Shown here: positions 7,959-16,330 of the stretch, one piece after another | Layout of the letters: the number at the start of each line of letters is the position of its first letter | How positions within the stretch are numbered: position 1 is the stretch's first letter | Source: Halorubrum depositum | Lineage (GTDB): Archaea > Halobacteriota > Halobacteria > Halobacteriales > Haloferacaceae | Direction of reading: 5' to 3' | Length of the DNA stretch: 64,000 nucleotides | Assembly: GCF_007671725.1 (NCBI RefSeq) | Contig: NZ_VCNM01000004.1 | Span: 62,001 to 126,000, forward strand | Notes under the pieces: generated by a model | Told to the model about the DNA's origin: nothing | The model's input: only the letters and a program-made list of their open reading frames with translations | The model's database searches: none | Program-made: the position numbers and the translations under genes

Positions 7959-8024
7959 GTGCCCATCGTGCTGAGCGCCGTCACCCTTGGTCGGCGCGAT
8001 AAACACCACTGCGGGGGCAGTCGC

Positions 8025-8459
8025 TTATTCGTTCCACAGTGCTCTGATCCGCTCTTCGACCTCGTCGAGGACGAGTCGCAGGACATCACGATGATCGGTC
8101 GGCCAAGAGTCATCATCACCGGGCGTCGGGGAGGTAGGCGGGGGATGGAAGTGGTCGCGCGTATTGTGGGGGTTCGGATGCCGATCCCATCGGCATTCCC
8201 AGGTGTGCTCCGAATGTATCTCTCGATAGTGGATTGTGAAGTCGTCGTTCGTGTACCAGCGGACAGTCAGGGTTGCTTCGTCGACGTGCGCTGGGTAGTG
8301 TGACGATGCAAAGACGACCTGAAGCTCGAGATGGCCGCTTGCATCCGTGATGGCCGCGTGGGAGACTTGTCCGGTGGCTTGGAGCCGTGTCTGAAGGAAC
8401 TCGAGGATGGGACGATCGATGGGGGCAGGGCTCCCGCCATCGCCTGTCGGTGGCATCAT
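8025..8459 (-). CDS. hypothetical protein paired with a winged-helix gene
   Basis: A 144-residue His- and Trp-rich protein (HYREIHSEHTWECRWDRH) with no recognised domain. It follows the winged-helix gene by 8 bases and is surely co-transcribed with it. I recall this pair from several haloarchaeal elements, and a toxin-antitoxin-like relationship is possible. That is inference only. Confidence 0.65.
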   Translation of the reverse strand: MMPPTGDGGSPAPIDRPILEFLQTRLQATGQVSHAAITDASGHLELQVVFASSHYPAHVDEATLTVRWYTNDDFTIHYREIHSEHTWECRWDRHPNPHNTRDHFHPPPTSPTPGDDDSWPTDHRDVLRLVLDEVEERIRALWNE

Positions 8460-8467
8460 TGAGCGGG

Positions 8468-9001
8468 CTACCCGGACGCCTGTTCGCGCTCGCCACCCGT
8501 GCGTTGCTGGCGCGCGCGTTCGTAGCGGTCACGCTCCTCGCGGGCGGTCGCCCAGTCGGCGAGGTCGCTGTACACGTCGTCGATGGTCCGCTCGTCGCTG
8601 GCCTCCGCGGCGTCGACGGCGTCGACTGCGGCCGGTGACGCGGCGTCGTACGTCGCTTCATACTCGGTGATGCGCGTCGTCAGCTCACGAACGCGATCCT
8701 GCAGGTCCTCGACGGAGTGGTCGGCTGCGAGCTGGTTGATGCGTCGCCACTCAAAATACGCGTCATTCCGTTCGTAGGTGGCCGGATGGCCATCGTGCCG
8801 GGTGACGATTCCCAAATCGTCGAACCAGCCGAGGTATTTCCGGGCGGTCTTGGGGTCACAGTCAGCGCTGTCGGCGATCGCGCTCGCCGTCGTCGGCTCG
8901 CGGGTCTGCAGGATAGTACCGTAGATGCGTTGTTCGACGTCATCGCTGCTGAACGCGTCCTCGAAGGGGGGCGGCCCATCGGTGGCGTCTGTTTCGGACA
9001 T
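8468..9001 (-). CDS. winged-helix transcriptional regulator
   Basis: A 177-residue protein. Residues about 25-80 form a winged helix (RIYGTILQTREPTTASAIA, then DPKTARKYLGWFDDLGIV and the wing HDGHPATYERND). A long coiled-coil (about 95-170) with Arg and Glu repeats follows. The DNA-binding half looks like ArsR/MarR-type archaeal regulators. The paired TTAACCAAC half-sites (9092-9132) lie about 90 bases upstream, so it may bind there, though nothing proves it. Confidence 0.75.
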   Translation of the reverse strand: MSETDATDGPPPFEDAFSSDDVEQRIYGTILQTREPTTASAIADSADCDPKTARKYLGWFDDLGIVTRHDGHPATYERNDAYFEWRRINQLAADHSVEDLQDRVRELTTRITEYEATYDAASPAAVDAVDAAEASDERTIDDVYSDLADWATAREERDRYERARQQRTGGEREQASG

Positions 9002-9091
9002 ACTCGGAATTGCAGGGCGAAGGATATAGTTCTTACTTCAGGGAATAGTTTCCTGACCTGGGTGGGCTGGGATCCACAGGTTGACAACGCC

Positions 9092-9132
9092 TTAACCAAC
9101 ATCGGGTAACCGCTTGTCCAAGTGTTGGTTAA
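9092..9132. promoter_or_regulatory. paired inverted half-sites, copy B
   Basis: TTAACCAACA (9092-9101) and TGTTGGTTAA (9123-9132), 21 bases apart, outer span 41 bp, exactly as in copy A. It lies upstream of the winged-helix gene starting at 9001 and close to the stop of the gene at 9137. Confidence 0.75.
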
Positions 9133-9136
9133 AACA

Positions 9137-9580
9137 TCACTCCTGAAGTCGGAGCTCTCGAGCTGGTTTCACACAGAAGCTGTCTTGACCACCGTCAACG
9201 CCATTCTGACCTACCTCACCGCCCAGTGACGACTGGTGTGTGAGCCGGCTGACCAGCTCGTCACGAACCGTTTCACGACTGACAGTCGTTTCGTGCCGGC
9301 CGAGCCGCTCGTCGAAATACCGCTTCTGGAACCGTTGGCCGACGTCATCTATGGCGATGTACTGTGTCCGCTTCTCTCCCGCAACGCTCGTCGACACGAA
9401 CTCGGCTCCGACGTCTTCGTGAGTGAGTTCGACGAGCGCGCACTCGACGAGTGAGACGATGGCAGTCGGACTTCTGTTGTGCGGGATCGTCAGTTCGAGA
9501 TCTGTCCACGGTTCGTCGCTCGGTTGCTCAGTTTGCTCGCCGTGAAGTCGTGATCGCTGTTGCTCGTGTTCTGAAGACAT
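9137..9580 (-). CDS. hypothetical protein
   Basis: A 147-residue protein, from the ATG giving MSSEHEQQRS. A longer reading would run through the leader hairpin and was rejected. The core (DLELTIPHNRSPTAIVSLVE through FQKRYFDERLGRHETTVSRE) is a mixed alpha/beta fold I cannot name. No membrane segment. It has its own leader hairpin (9606-9627), like the other cargo genes. Confidence 0.6.
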   Translation of the reverse strand: MSSEHEQQRSRLHGEQTEQPSDEPWTDLELTIPHNRSPTAIVSLVECALVELTHEDVGAEFVSTSVAGEKRTQYIAIDDVGQRFQKRYFDERLGRHETTVSRETVRDELVSRLTHQSSLGGEVGQNGVDGGQDSFCVKPARELRLQE

Positions 9581-9605
9581 GGTTGTTGAGTGGGCGCTTA
9601 CGACA

Positions 9606-9628
9606 GCCCCTCGCCCCTCTCGGGGGCG
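9606..9628 (-). promoter_or_regulatory. GC-rich leader hairpin 6
   Basis: Two alternative stems: GCCCC/GGGGC with a 12-base loop (9606-9627), or CGCCCC/GGGGCG with a 5-base loop (9612-9628). The two share the same 3' strand, so the leader could switch between folds. It lies about 26 bases upstream of the ATG at 9580. Confidence 0.5.
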
Positions 9629-10125
9629 ACAAACTCCACCGCGAATCGCATCACTATTCATTGAGTGAATTCTGATATATCGGCTATAGACGATCGTCGT
9701 TTGATGGCCCTTCGGCCCGAGAGAGCCAGCGGCATTTGCACCGTTGTACCCTAGCCTTCCTTTGGACAAATCTGGAGGTACAGAATGGGATGAAACGAGT
9801 TTAGATTTAGCAAGAGGGCCGTCGGGCAGTTCTCAGCCGTTATTGATGTCCTCGACGAGTTCTAAGATACGATGATTGGTGGAATTGTGCTCGACGGGGT
9901 GGTGAGGACCTTGAATTCGAGAGAATCGGATTCACATTGTGATTGAGACTTGGCATAACTGACTGACGGCAAGTGATGGGCTACGTGATGTTGCTTCTAG
10001 TGACCCACCCGTTCTTGTCCAAATTGGTCGATACAAGGCCTGAAAAGTGGATGACGAGATTTTAATATCTGTCACACTTCCGTCTTCTGAATAATGGTGT
10101 GGTTCCTGATAATTGACTGTCTGCG
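9629..10125. other. intergenic region without a gene
   Basis: About 500 bases, richer in A+T than the flanks, between the primase operon and the cargo genes. I see no credible reading frame, no repeat array and no tRNA. It holds a short palindrome (ATTCA-TTGAG-TGAAT near 9657-9671). The 3' end of the primase transcript probably terminates here. Confidence 0.4.
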
Positions 10126-11637
10126 TTAGAACTCGTTTCCCTTACCCTCGGTTTCACTTAGTCGATCGTACATCTCATCCGGGAAGGGGAGACTTCCCCA
10201 GATCGAGTATGGACACTCATCCTGTCCGATGCAGTACCGCTGCATATCGTCGTTGTCGCAGTTCATCGGAAGCGGGGTGTCGCCTCCAATCGTGTTCGAG
10301 AACTCGTAGTGAATCTGGTAGTCGGTGACCTGGTCGTCGTACCACGGCCACCGCGAGAAGACGTCCTTGAGATCTGTGACAATGGTCTCGAGGTCGCTGT
10401 CCTGATACTGTGGCAGCCACATCACCATTCGGGCGAAGTTGTACAGGTCCTTTCGGACTGGTTTCTTCTCGTGGAGGCGTTCGGCCATATTCGCCATGCA
10501 GGGGAGTTCAAACAGGTCCTCGATTGATTCGACGGTGAGGGGCTGGACGCCACGCGTAGATTCCTGAATCCGATAGCGGTTCGTATTTTCGTGCTGCCGA
10601 ATGGTCAGGCTCCGGTGGTCGCGCTGGGATGCGAGAAGATTCCCGAGACTCCGTGGACTCGAGATGCGATTACACACGTCTCGCTTCCAGTCTGCTTCCG
10701 GATCGCACGCCTCCACAGCTTCAAACAGCTCCTTCGCTGAGTAAAAATTCCCCAGCGTAGTGACTTCGTCTGGAGCGTCTCGAATCGCATCCCGAAGCAC
10801 ACGGATGGTCCGTTCACCGGGGTTCCAGTCTCGCCAGATTCGTTCGTGGTGTCCCGTCTCGATGAAGCGGTCGATGCGCTCTGTGATGGCCGACTCATTC
10901 GTCGTTAGCCACGTCAGCTGGTCTTCGGAGAGGTTCTCCTCCTGAACTCGCAGGAGCTTCTTGAACGCGCGTCTGGCATACTCGCGATACTTCGTATCGA
11001 AATCGCCGACCGGCACGTAGAGACGGTTGTCCTTAACGTGAGTGAGCAGTTCTCCGGCCTCTCCTGTCTCGGTGTCGGCGTGGACGAGGCAATCTCTCGA
11101 TGCCGCAGCCATTGGGATTTCGAGATACAACCCCTCACCGAACTCCGGCATCTCCTTGATCCCTGTACAAACGCGGCCGGGGTGCGGACCGTCCTCTCCG
11201 GGATCTTTCTCGTACAGTACCTCTGCGATATCCTGTTGGAGAGTCCCATCACCGAATTCTCGAAGGAGGGAAGCGAGATTGTTGACGTACAACTCCCGAA
11301 TATTGTAGAGGACTTGCACCTTTCGCGGCGGAGCGTGTTCGAACTTCGGGTGTGCCTTGACGCAGATCGCGCTCAACGTCGCGAGGACGGCGAGTGTTCC
11401 CGGTTCGTCGACGAACGGTTCCTCCGCCGCGTTTGTCCTGATGTCTTCTTTGAACGCCGCCGTCCCGAACCGTTCGAGGTCGTTCAACAGGTCTTCTGGT
11501 TGGTCTTCACCGTCGACGATGTATCGATTGTAGCCCCGCGTGAACAGTTGGTTGATGCGGGTCTTGCCGTATTCGAGCGGGAGCGTCGCAACGCGATAGG
11601 CGGCACGCTCGTCCTCGACAGGCGTCGACTGACTCAT
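10126..11637 (-). CDS. primase large subunit-like protein (PriL-type, iron-sulfur)
   Basis: A 503-residue protein. The C-terminal third has the four cysteines of an archaeal/eukaryotic PriL iron-sulfur domain: Cys380 (ELPCMANMAERL), Cys460, Cys469 and Cys475 (CDNDDMQRYCIGQDEC). Between the first and second is the expected helical block KDLYNFARMVMWL. Upstream it overlaps the PriS-like gene by 4 bases (ATGA), as subunits of one enzyme often do. PriL binds template and helps synthesise RNA or DNA primers. The N-terminal 370 residues are divergent. It likely primes element replication or transfer, independent of the chromosomal primase. Confidence 0.75.
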   Translation of the reverse strand: MSQSTPVEDERAAYRVATLPLEYGKTRINQLFTRGYNRYIVDGEDQPEDLLNDLERFGTAAFKEDIRTNAAEEPFVDEPGTLAVLATLSAICVKAHPKFEHAPPRKVQVLYNIRELYVNNLASLLREFGDGTLQQDIAEVLYEKDPGEDGPHPGRVCTGIKEMPEFGEGLYLEIPMAAASRDCLVHADTETGEAGELLTHVKDNRLYVPVGDFDTKYREYARRAFKKLLRVQEENLSEDQLTWLTTNESAITERIDRFIETGHHERIWRDWNPGERTIRVLRDAIRDAPDEVTTLGNFYSAKELFEAVEACDPEADWKRDVCNRISSPRSLGNLLASQRDHRSLTIRQHENTNRYRIQESTRGVQPLTVESIEDLFELPCMANMAERLHEKKPVRKDLYNFARMVMWLPQYQDSDLETIVTDLKDVFSRWPWYDDQVTDYQIHYEFSNTIGGDTPLPMNCDNDDMQRYCIGQDECPYSIWGSLPFPDEMYDRLSETEGKGNEF

Positions 11638-12518
11638 GACTGGATGACCTCCGGTGTTGCAGACCGAACGTCGAAGCTCGGGCTCTCTATCGGCGTGACG
11701 ATACTGCAGACGTCAGCGTGCAACGAGTAGGGGAGCCGAGCGACTCGACGACGGTCGGCGGTAACCACTGGGTCGATGGGAATATCATAGGTGTCTTGCA
11801 GAAGGTCGTTCAGCACCTCTCGACTTTTGGCGTCATATCGATGAGCAGGGTCGGTATCGAGGAGATAGACGTGAACGCCCTGGCCGCTATACACCACCAT
11901 CGTCTCCTCGGCGTTGAAGTCGTCCTCGAAAATATCTCGCACCTCGAAACCGTACTCAATGGCCCGTTCGATATCCGCGAAAGAATACGGGTAGCCTACT
12001 GGGTCCGCTTCGAGAACTTCCACAGCATCGAGCAGCTCCTCGCTGTCCCCCGAAACATCTCCGTTGGATACCGTTCGAGTTGCTCGCTCTCGGGCTATCG
12101 TTTTCGCGTCGATATCGACGAGGAGCACCCACGGCCGTTCCCAATGATCGAGGGCGTAGTACACTGCATCGTGATGTGGATCTGGTTTGTCAAGCAGGTC
12201 GGGATCGGCGAGCGCGAAGTCACTCCGTCCGAGCGGGTCATTCCGTGCTGGGTGGCGGATGAACTCGAGGACATCGTCGAAGTCGTGGAACGCTGCTGAG
12301 GTCCGCTCTCCGGAGGTGTTCGTCTGCCAGGTGTCTCGTCGGATGAAGTCCTTGTCTGGGACTCCGTCTTTCCGTACCGGGTGGGGTTCTCGAAACGCGA
12401 GCGCGTACTGCTTTGGTCCCTTCGCGGTGATGAACGACGGGAATTCGTCGATGTACGAGGGGAACTCCTCCGTGTAGTACCTGTAAATCTCCTCGCGCGT
12501 AGCTTGGCGCCAACTCAT
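11634..12518 (-). CDS. primase small subunit-like protein (PriS-type AEP)
   Basis: A 294-residue archaeo-eukaryotic primase catalytic subunit. The metal-binding DxD is Asp135/Asp137 in WVLLVDIDAK. The SGxxGxH motif is 211-216 in YSGQGVHVY. The third motif is around Asp249 with basic residues and RLPYSLH (261-267) for nucleotide binding. It is shorter than most chromosomal PriS (about 350-390). It overlaps both neighbours by 4 bases: the coupling ATPase gene before it and the PriL-like gene after it. The order ties priming to DNA transfer. Confidence 0.8.
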   Translation of the reverse strand: MSWRQATREEIYRYYTEEFPSYIDEFPSFITAKGPKQYALAFREPHPVRKDGVPDKDFIRRDTWQTNTSGERTSAAFHDFDDVLEFIRHPARNDPLGRSDFALADPDLLDKPDPHHDAVYYALDHWERPWVLLVDIDAKTIARERATRTVSNGDVSGDSEELLDAVEVLEADPVGYPYSFADIERAIEYGFEVRDIFEDDFNAEETMVVYSGQGVHVYLLDTDPAHRYDAKSREVLNDLLQDTYDIPIDPVVTADRRRVARLPYSLHADVCSIVTPIESPSFDVRSATPEVIQS

Positions 12519-15500
12519 GGATTGAACTCCTCATCGAGCTTGTTGAAGCTCCGAATCGTCGTCATCCCTTCTGCGTCAAACGATTCAATGGCTTCTCGAA
12601 TATCCGAGAACCGACGGGCTGCACGCCCACTCACACTATTTTCTATCCGGTCGGCCTCTGCGAGTCGATCCAACACCTCAACGGCTGTCTCGCGTCTGTT
12701 GAACGCCCAGACAGCGTTTGCGTCCACCTCACTCTGCTTGTCGTAATCGTCGACAGGCGCGTGTTTGTTGTTGCTCGGGAATTCCGCTTCACCGACCCAC
12801 ACGAGTTCTCCGTCAGCGTCGAAGGCGGCGACGTCGAATACGGTCTCCTCATCGTACTCGTAATAGGATTCAACCTGCTCGACATCGTCGCGCGCTTCCA
12901 ACCATAGTTCGAGCAGCTTCACACCGACCTTGTGCGGCGTTTTCTCGCCGATATCTCCCTGCCCAGGGCCGACCTTAAGCTTCTGGCCAAGCAGTTCACG
13001 CCCTGCCGGGAGGACGGTGTAGTACTTCCGACTGCAGGCTCGTCCTTCTTCCAGCAGATCCTGGTCGATGAGCCGCTGCACGTCCAGGTCATCAAAGTCG
13101 TCCTTGAACCTACTCATTGAATCCATGAATCCATGATTCGGTGCGTCCCTGTTCATCACGTCGAGGACGCGAGTCAAGAATCGGATGTCGTCGTGAGTGA
13201 GTCCGCGCCGTCGGAGTTCGTCATCGGAGACGGTCACGCCACCTGCCTGTACTGGCGAAGGTCCGTTTTCGTCGACGGCGTTCGTCTCCTCTTCTGTGGC
13301 CGACTCTTCTGACTCTACGGATCCCAGATTCCCAAACAGGGAATCAATGGTGTCCGCGTCTTTCTCCTTCTCTTCGTCGGCTACTGAACCACTGGTTGCC
13401 TGTCCGATGAACGACGACTCCGTCGAGTCTCCAGAGCTAGTCGATTCTGCAGATGCAGACTGTCCAGCGTTCGGTCTACTCCCCCATCCCTCATCGTCGG
13501 CTGTCTCCGATTCGCTTGGGGCCTCAGCAAGTCCGTACTGGGTCTGTGTACGCTCTGACAGCCGTGGAAGAGCTACGGACTCGAAGTGGTCCTCCTGCTC
13601 GACAGAGAGCGCCTCGTCGCTTTCTGGATGGCCCGCTGCTATCGGGAGCGGCTTCACCGAGAATGGAGCAGGCCCTGTCTTCCCAAATGAGGGGCTCGGG
13701 AGTTGAGCAATCCACTCTCCACTGGGGAGCGTATTAACCCGATTTCGAAGGTCAGTCGGACTCAGGTCTTCGTGGGCCAACGACTCGGCGAGGTCGCGCT
13801 CGATAGAGATGTTCCCAATGAGCTTCGTCTTGATGTTGTTGAGGAGCTCGTCGTAGGCGCGCTCGTTTCGATTTCGAACCTGGCCGGGGAACTGCATCAC
13901 AAGTCCCATGCTCAGGCCGAATGACCGTCCCTGTGGAAGCAGTTGTTCGGAGACGAGTTTTGTCGAGGCCACGGGGGCGGCCTCCTCGATGATGAGATTG
14001 GTGAGGTTCTCGTAGTCTGTCTTTCCATCACGCCGGCGCACCTGGACGGCGTCCCAGAGGTTACTCAACAGGAGGAGTGTGATTGCCCGTTGTGCCTCGG
14101 GACGCAGATCGCCCAAGTCGAACAGAACCGTGGCGTCTTCGTCGAGGAACTCGCGGAAGTCGAAGCGATTGTCGACGTACTCGCCAGCGTCGTTCTGCTC
14201 GGGAACGTGACTGAAGATCCGTCGCAGGTGCGCGTCTTCTCTGAGTTTGTCCAGACGATTTCCGACGGCGTCCATCGACACCTGGAACCGGTGGTCGTCC
14301 TTCGCGAAGTGCCGCGTGAGTGACTCCTCGACGTTCCTGTTGTCCGCCGAAATCGGTGGGACAGTTCGCTCTCGTTGCATCCGGAGAGCTGCCGCGAAAA
14401 GGTCGTCCAGACCGAAGACGTCGCTCCCGTACTCCTCGTCGAAGAGTGCCTTGATGAGGTAGCTGAGGATCTCGTTCGCGACAAATGCCTGGCCGTACTG
14501 CTCGCGGCCCATAATCATCCGCAGGATGTCGTGGAAGTGGTCGACCTTGTCCTGAATCGCGTCCTCGCGGGGACGACCGGCTTCAAGTGCGGGACGAATG
14601 TCGAAGAAGGAGAACGCTGGGACAGTCTCTGGGACGCGGAACTGGTAGACGTCGTCCAATCCGTTGAAACGTTCGTAGTGGCAGCGAAGGTAGTTCGCAC
14701 ACATCCCATCGCCTTTCGGATCGACGATCACGACAGGTCCGCCGGTCGTCTCGCGGAGCGAGAGCGCGTCGTTGATGATCGCTTTCGATTTCCCGCCGCC
14801 AGTCGATGCGAACCGGCCGTAGTGCGTCGTCAGCAAATCCGGCGGAACCCGGATCGGGTCCGGTCGCGGCTCGCCATTCTCGTCGAGCGCGTAGCCGATA
14901 GCCATGCCCTCTTGGAACTGCTGAACCAAATCTGGATTGGGCCACGGAAGCGGGTTCCGGCTCTGCTGCTCAGCTCGAGTTCCTCGCGTCCCCTCAACGG
15001 TGAGTTGCTCGGAGGATGGCACGAGCACGAAGTTTGCGAGTTCCGTCCCACTGAGGACGAAATCCGGTCGGGTCTTCCCTCGGCCGGTCGTAATCTCTCG
15101 ATCTAGCAACTGTCGGAGGGCTGTCTGGGCGTTCTTCTCTTTCGTCTTTTCACGAAAACCGTCTGCCCGGAGTCGTTTTCCTTCGACTTCGTAATAGGGC
15201 CCGTCCACTGGGTCGAACACAGGGCGAAGTGAGTCCATCTGGGCCGCGAGTTCGTCGCGAGCCTCATCCCCTGTCGGAACGCCGACTGCTCGGATGTTAG
15301 CAGTGAACGACCGCTTGGGATTCTTCGCGTCGATATACTCAATGCGTTTTTCGACTGACTCGCTGAGCTGCTTCTCGTCGTGATCGCTCCGCTGGTCTTC
15401 AACCTCGAGGAAGGACCCAACGACTTCCTGGAAGAAGGTGTCCCGCCCGTCGACGAGATCCTCTTTTCGGACCTCAGCGTCGGACTGCCAGCTCGCCCGT

Positions 15501-16330
15501 CGCTGGAACACAACCTGAAACGCCACAGGTGAAGCCGCCTCCATCAAGTGGTCGACGAGTGACGCGAGCGTCGCGCCGGGCTGGTCGACAGCCACTAAGG
15601 CGTCGTCGCCATCGCCAGAGGCGAAGGGCGTCAATGACGTCATCCAGTCGTTCTTCCGGGTGGTCGAACCGGACCAGCGCACGCCAACTGGCGAGATTGC
15701 GTCGATGGTTGGCCGAGCGAGTATCGTTCCCTCGTCCGTCTCGGTTGGCTTTTCGAGCGTCGTCAGTGGCTGCTCGTCCGGTATTTCGCTCGGTGGTGCC
15801 AGCTCAAGGGCGGTATCACCAACCTCAACGAAGTGACCAGCAGATGACTCGACCGCTGCGCCGCCATCTGCAAAGGGGGATGCTTCGGCCGCTGGTGTCT
15901 GGTCTTGGCTACGGTCTTCATCGACAAGCTCATGCTGTTCGTCAGGACCAAACTCGTACTGTAGTTGCCCCGCCTCGTAGTGTTCGAGGAACTCTGCTCG
16001 TGTGAATTCGACTGGCTGGATGAGCCGAGAGGCGACGTCGACGTCGACGCGTTCGATATCGAATGTCTCGGGATAGATCGAACGGAGCCGTTTTTCGAGT
16101 GTGTCGAGATGCCCGTCGGCGCCGTAAAAGAACTCGACAGGGTCGTCTGCTCCCTCACTCAGTGCGAGAAACTCGAATCGGAGCGGTGTGTCACTGTGGA
16201 GTGGGTTCAGCTTCTGTGCGAGTCCCGTTGACTCCGTGGTCGTCAGTTTATGTAGGCTTTCGAGGACTCGAGGAATTCCCTCGGGATCCAGGCCTTCGGA
16301 TGTGGGCGTGACTCGGAGATACTCACGCAT
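12515..16330 (-). CDS. coupling-type HerA/VirD4 ATPase with winged-helix and nuclease-like C-terminus
   Basis: A 1271-residue multidomain protein. Residues about 1-450 are a divergent N-terminal region. The motor domain has Walker A STGGGKSKA near 510 and a Walker B-like NLIIEEAAPV near 775, as in the VirD4/TraD/HerA group that pumps DNA. An acidic linker (about 930-1035) follows, then a winged helix (about 1040-1110) and a C-terminal block. In that block FDVAAFD (about 1164) and GEAEF (about 1180) resemble the D...ExE core of PD-(D/E)XK nucleases. It overlaps the VirB4 gene by 8 bases and the primase gene by 4. Likely the DNA-transfer motor. No separate relaxase is seen nearby, so the nuclease-like part is of special interest. 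Confidence 0.75.
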   Translation of the reverse strand: MREYLRVTPTSEGLDPEGIPRVLESLHKLTTTESTGLAQKLNPLHSDTPLRFEFLALSEGADDPVEFFYGADGHLDTLEKRLRSIYPETFDIERVDVDVASRLIQPVEFTRAEFLEHYEAGQLQYEFGPDEQHELVDEDRSQDQTPAAEASPFADGGAAVESSAGHFVEVGDTALELAPPSEIPDEQPLTTLEKPTETDEGTILARPTIDAISPVGVRWSGSTTRKNDWMTSLTPFASGDGDDALVAVDQPGATLASLVDHLMEAASPVAFQVVFQRRASWQSDAEVRKEDLVDGRDTFFQEVVGSFLEVEDQRSDHDEKQLSESVEKRIEYIDAKNPKRSFTANIRAVGVPTGDEARDELAAQMDSLRPVFDPVDGPYYEVEGKRLRADGFREKTKEKNAQTALRQLLDREITTGRGKTRPDFVLSGTELANFVLVPSSEQLTVEGTRGTRAEQQSRNPLPWPNPDLVQQFQEGMAIGYALDENGEPRPDPIRVPPDLLTTHYGRFASTGGGKSKAIINDALSLRETTGGPVVIVDPKGDGMCANYLRCHYERFNGLDDVYQFRVPETVPAFSFFDIRPALEAGRPREDAIQDKVDHFHDILRMIMGREQYGQAFVANEILSYLIKALFDEEYGSDVFGLDDLFAAALRMQRERTVPPISADNRNVEESLTRHFAKDDHRFQVSMDAVGNRLDKLREDAHLRRIFSHVPEQNDAGEYVDNRFDFREFLDEDATVLFDLGDLRPEAQRAITLLLLSNLWDAVQVRRRDGKTDYENLTNLIIEEAAPVASTKLVSEQLLPQGRSFGLSMGLVMQFPGQVRNRNERAYDELLNNIKTKLIGNISIERDLAESLAHEDLSPTDLRNRVNTLPSGEWIAQLPSPSFGKTGPAPFSVKPLPIAAGHPESDEALSVEQEDHFESVALPRLSERTQTQYGLAEAPSESETADDEGWGSRPNAGQSASAESTSSGDSTESSFIGQATSGSVADEEKEKDADTIDSLFGNLGSVESEESATEEETNAVDENGPSPVQAGGVTVSDDELRRRGLTHDDIRFLTRVLDVMNRDAPNHGFMDSMSRFKDDFDDLDVQRLIDQDLLEEGRACSRKYYTVLPAGRELLGQKLKVGPGQGDIGEKTPHKVGVKLLELWLEARDDVEQVESYYEYDEETVFDVAAFDADGELVWVGEAEFPSNNKHAPVDDYDKQSEVDANAVWAFNRRETAVEVLDRLAEADRIENSVSGRAARRFSDIREAIESFDAEGMTTIRSFNKLDEEFNP

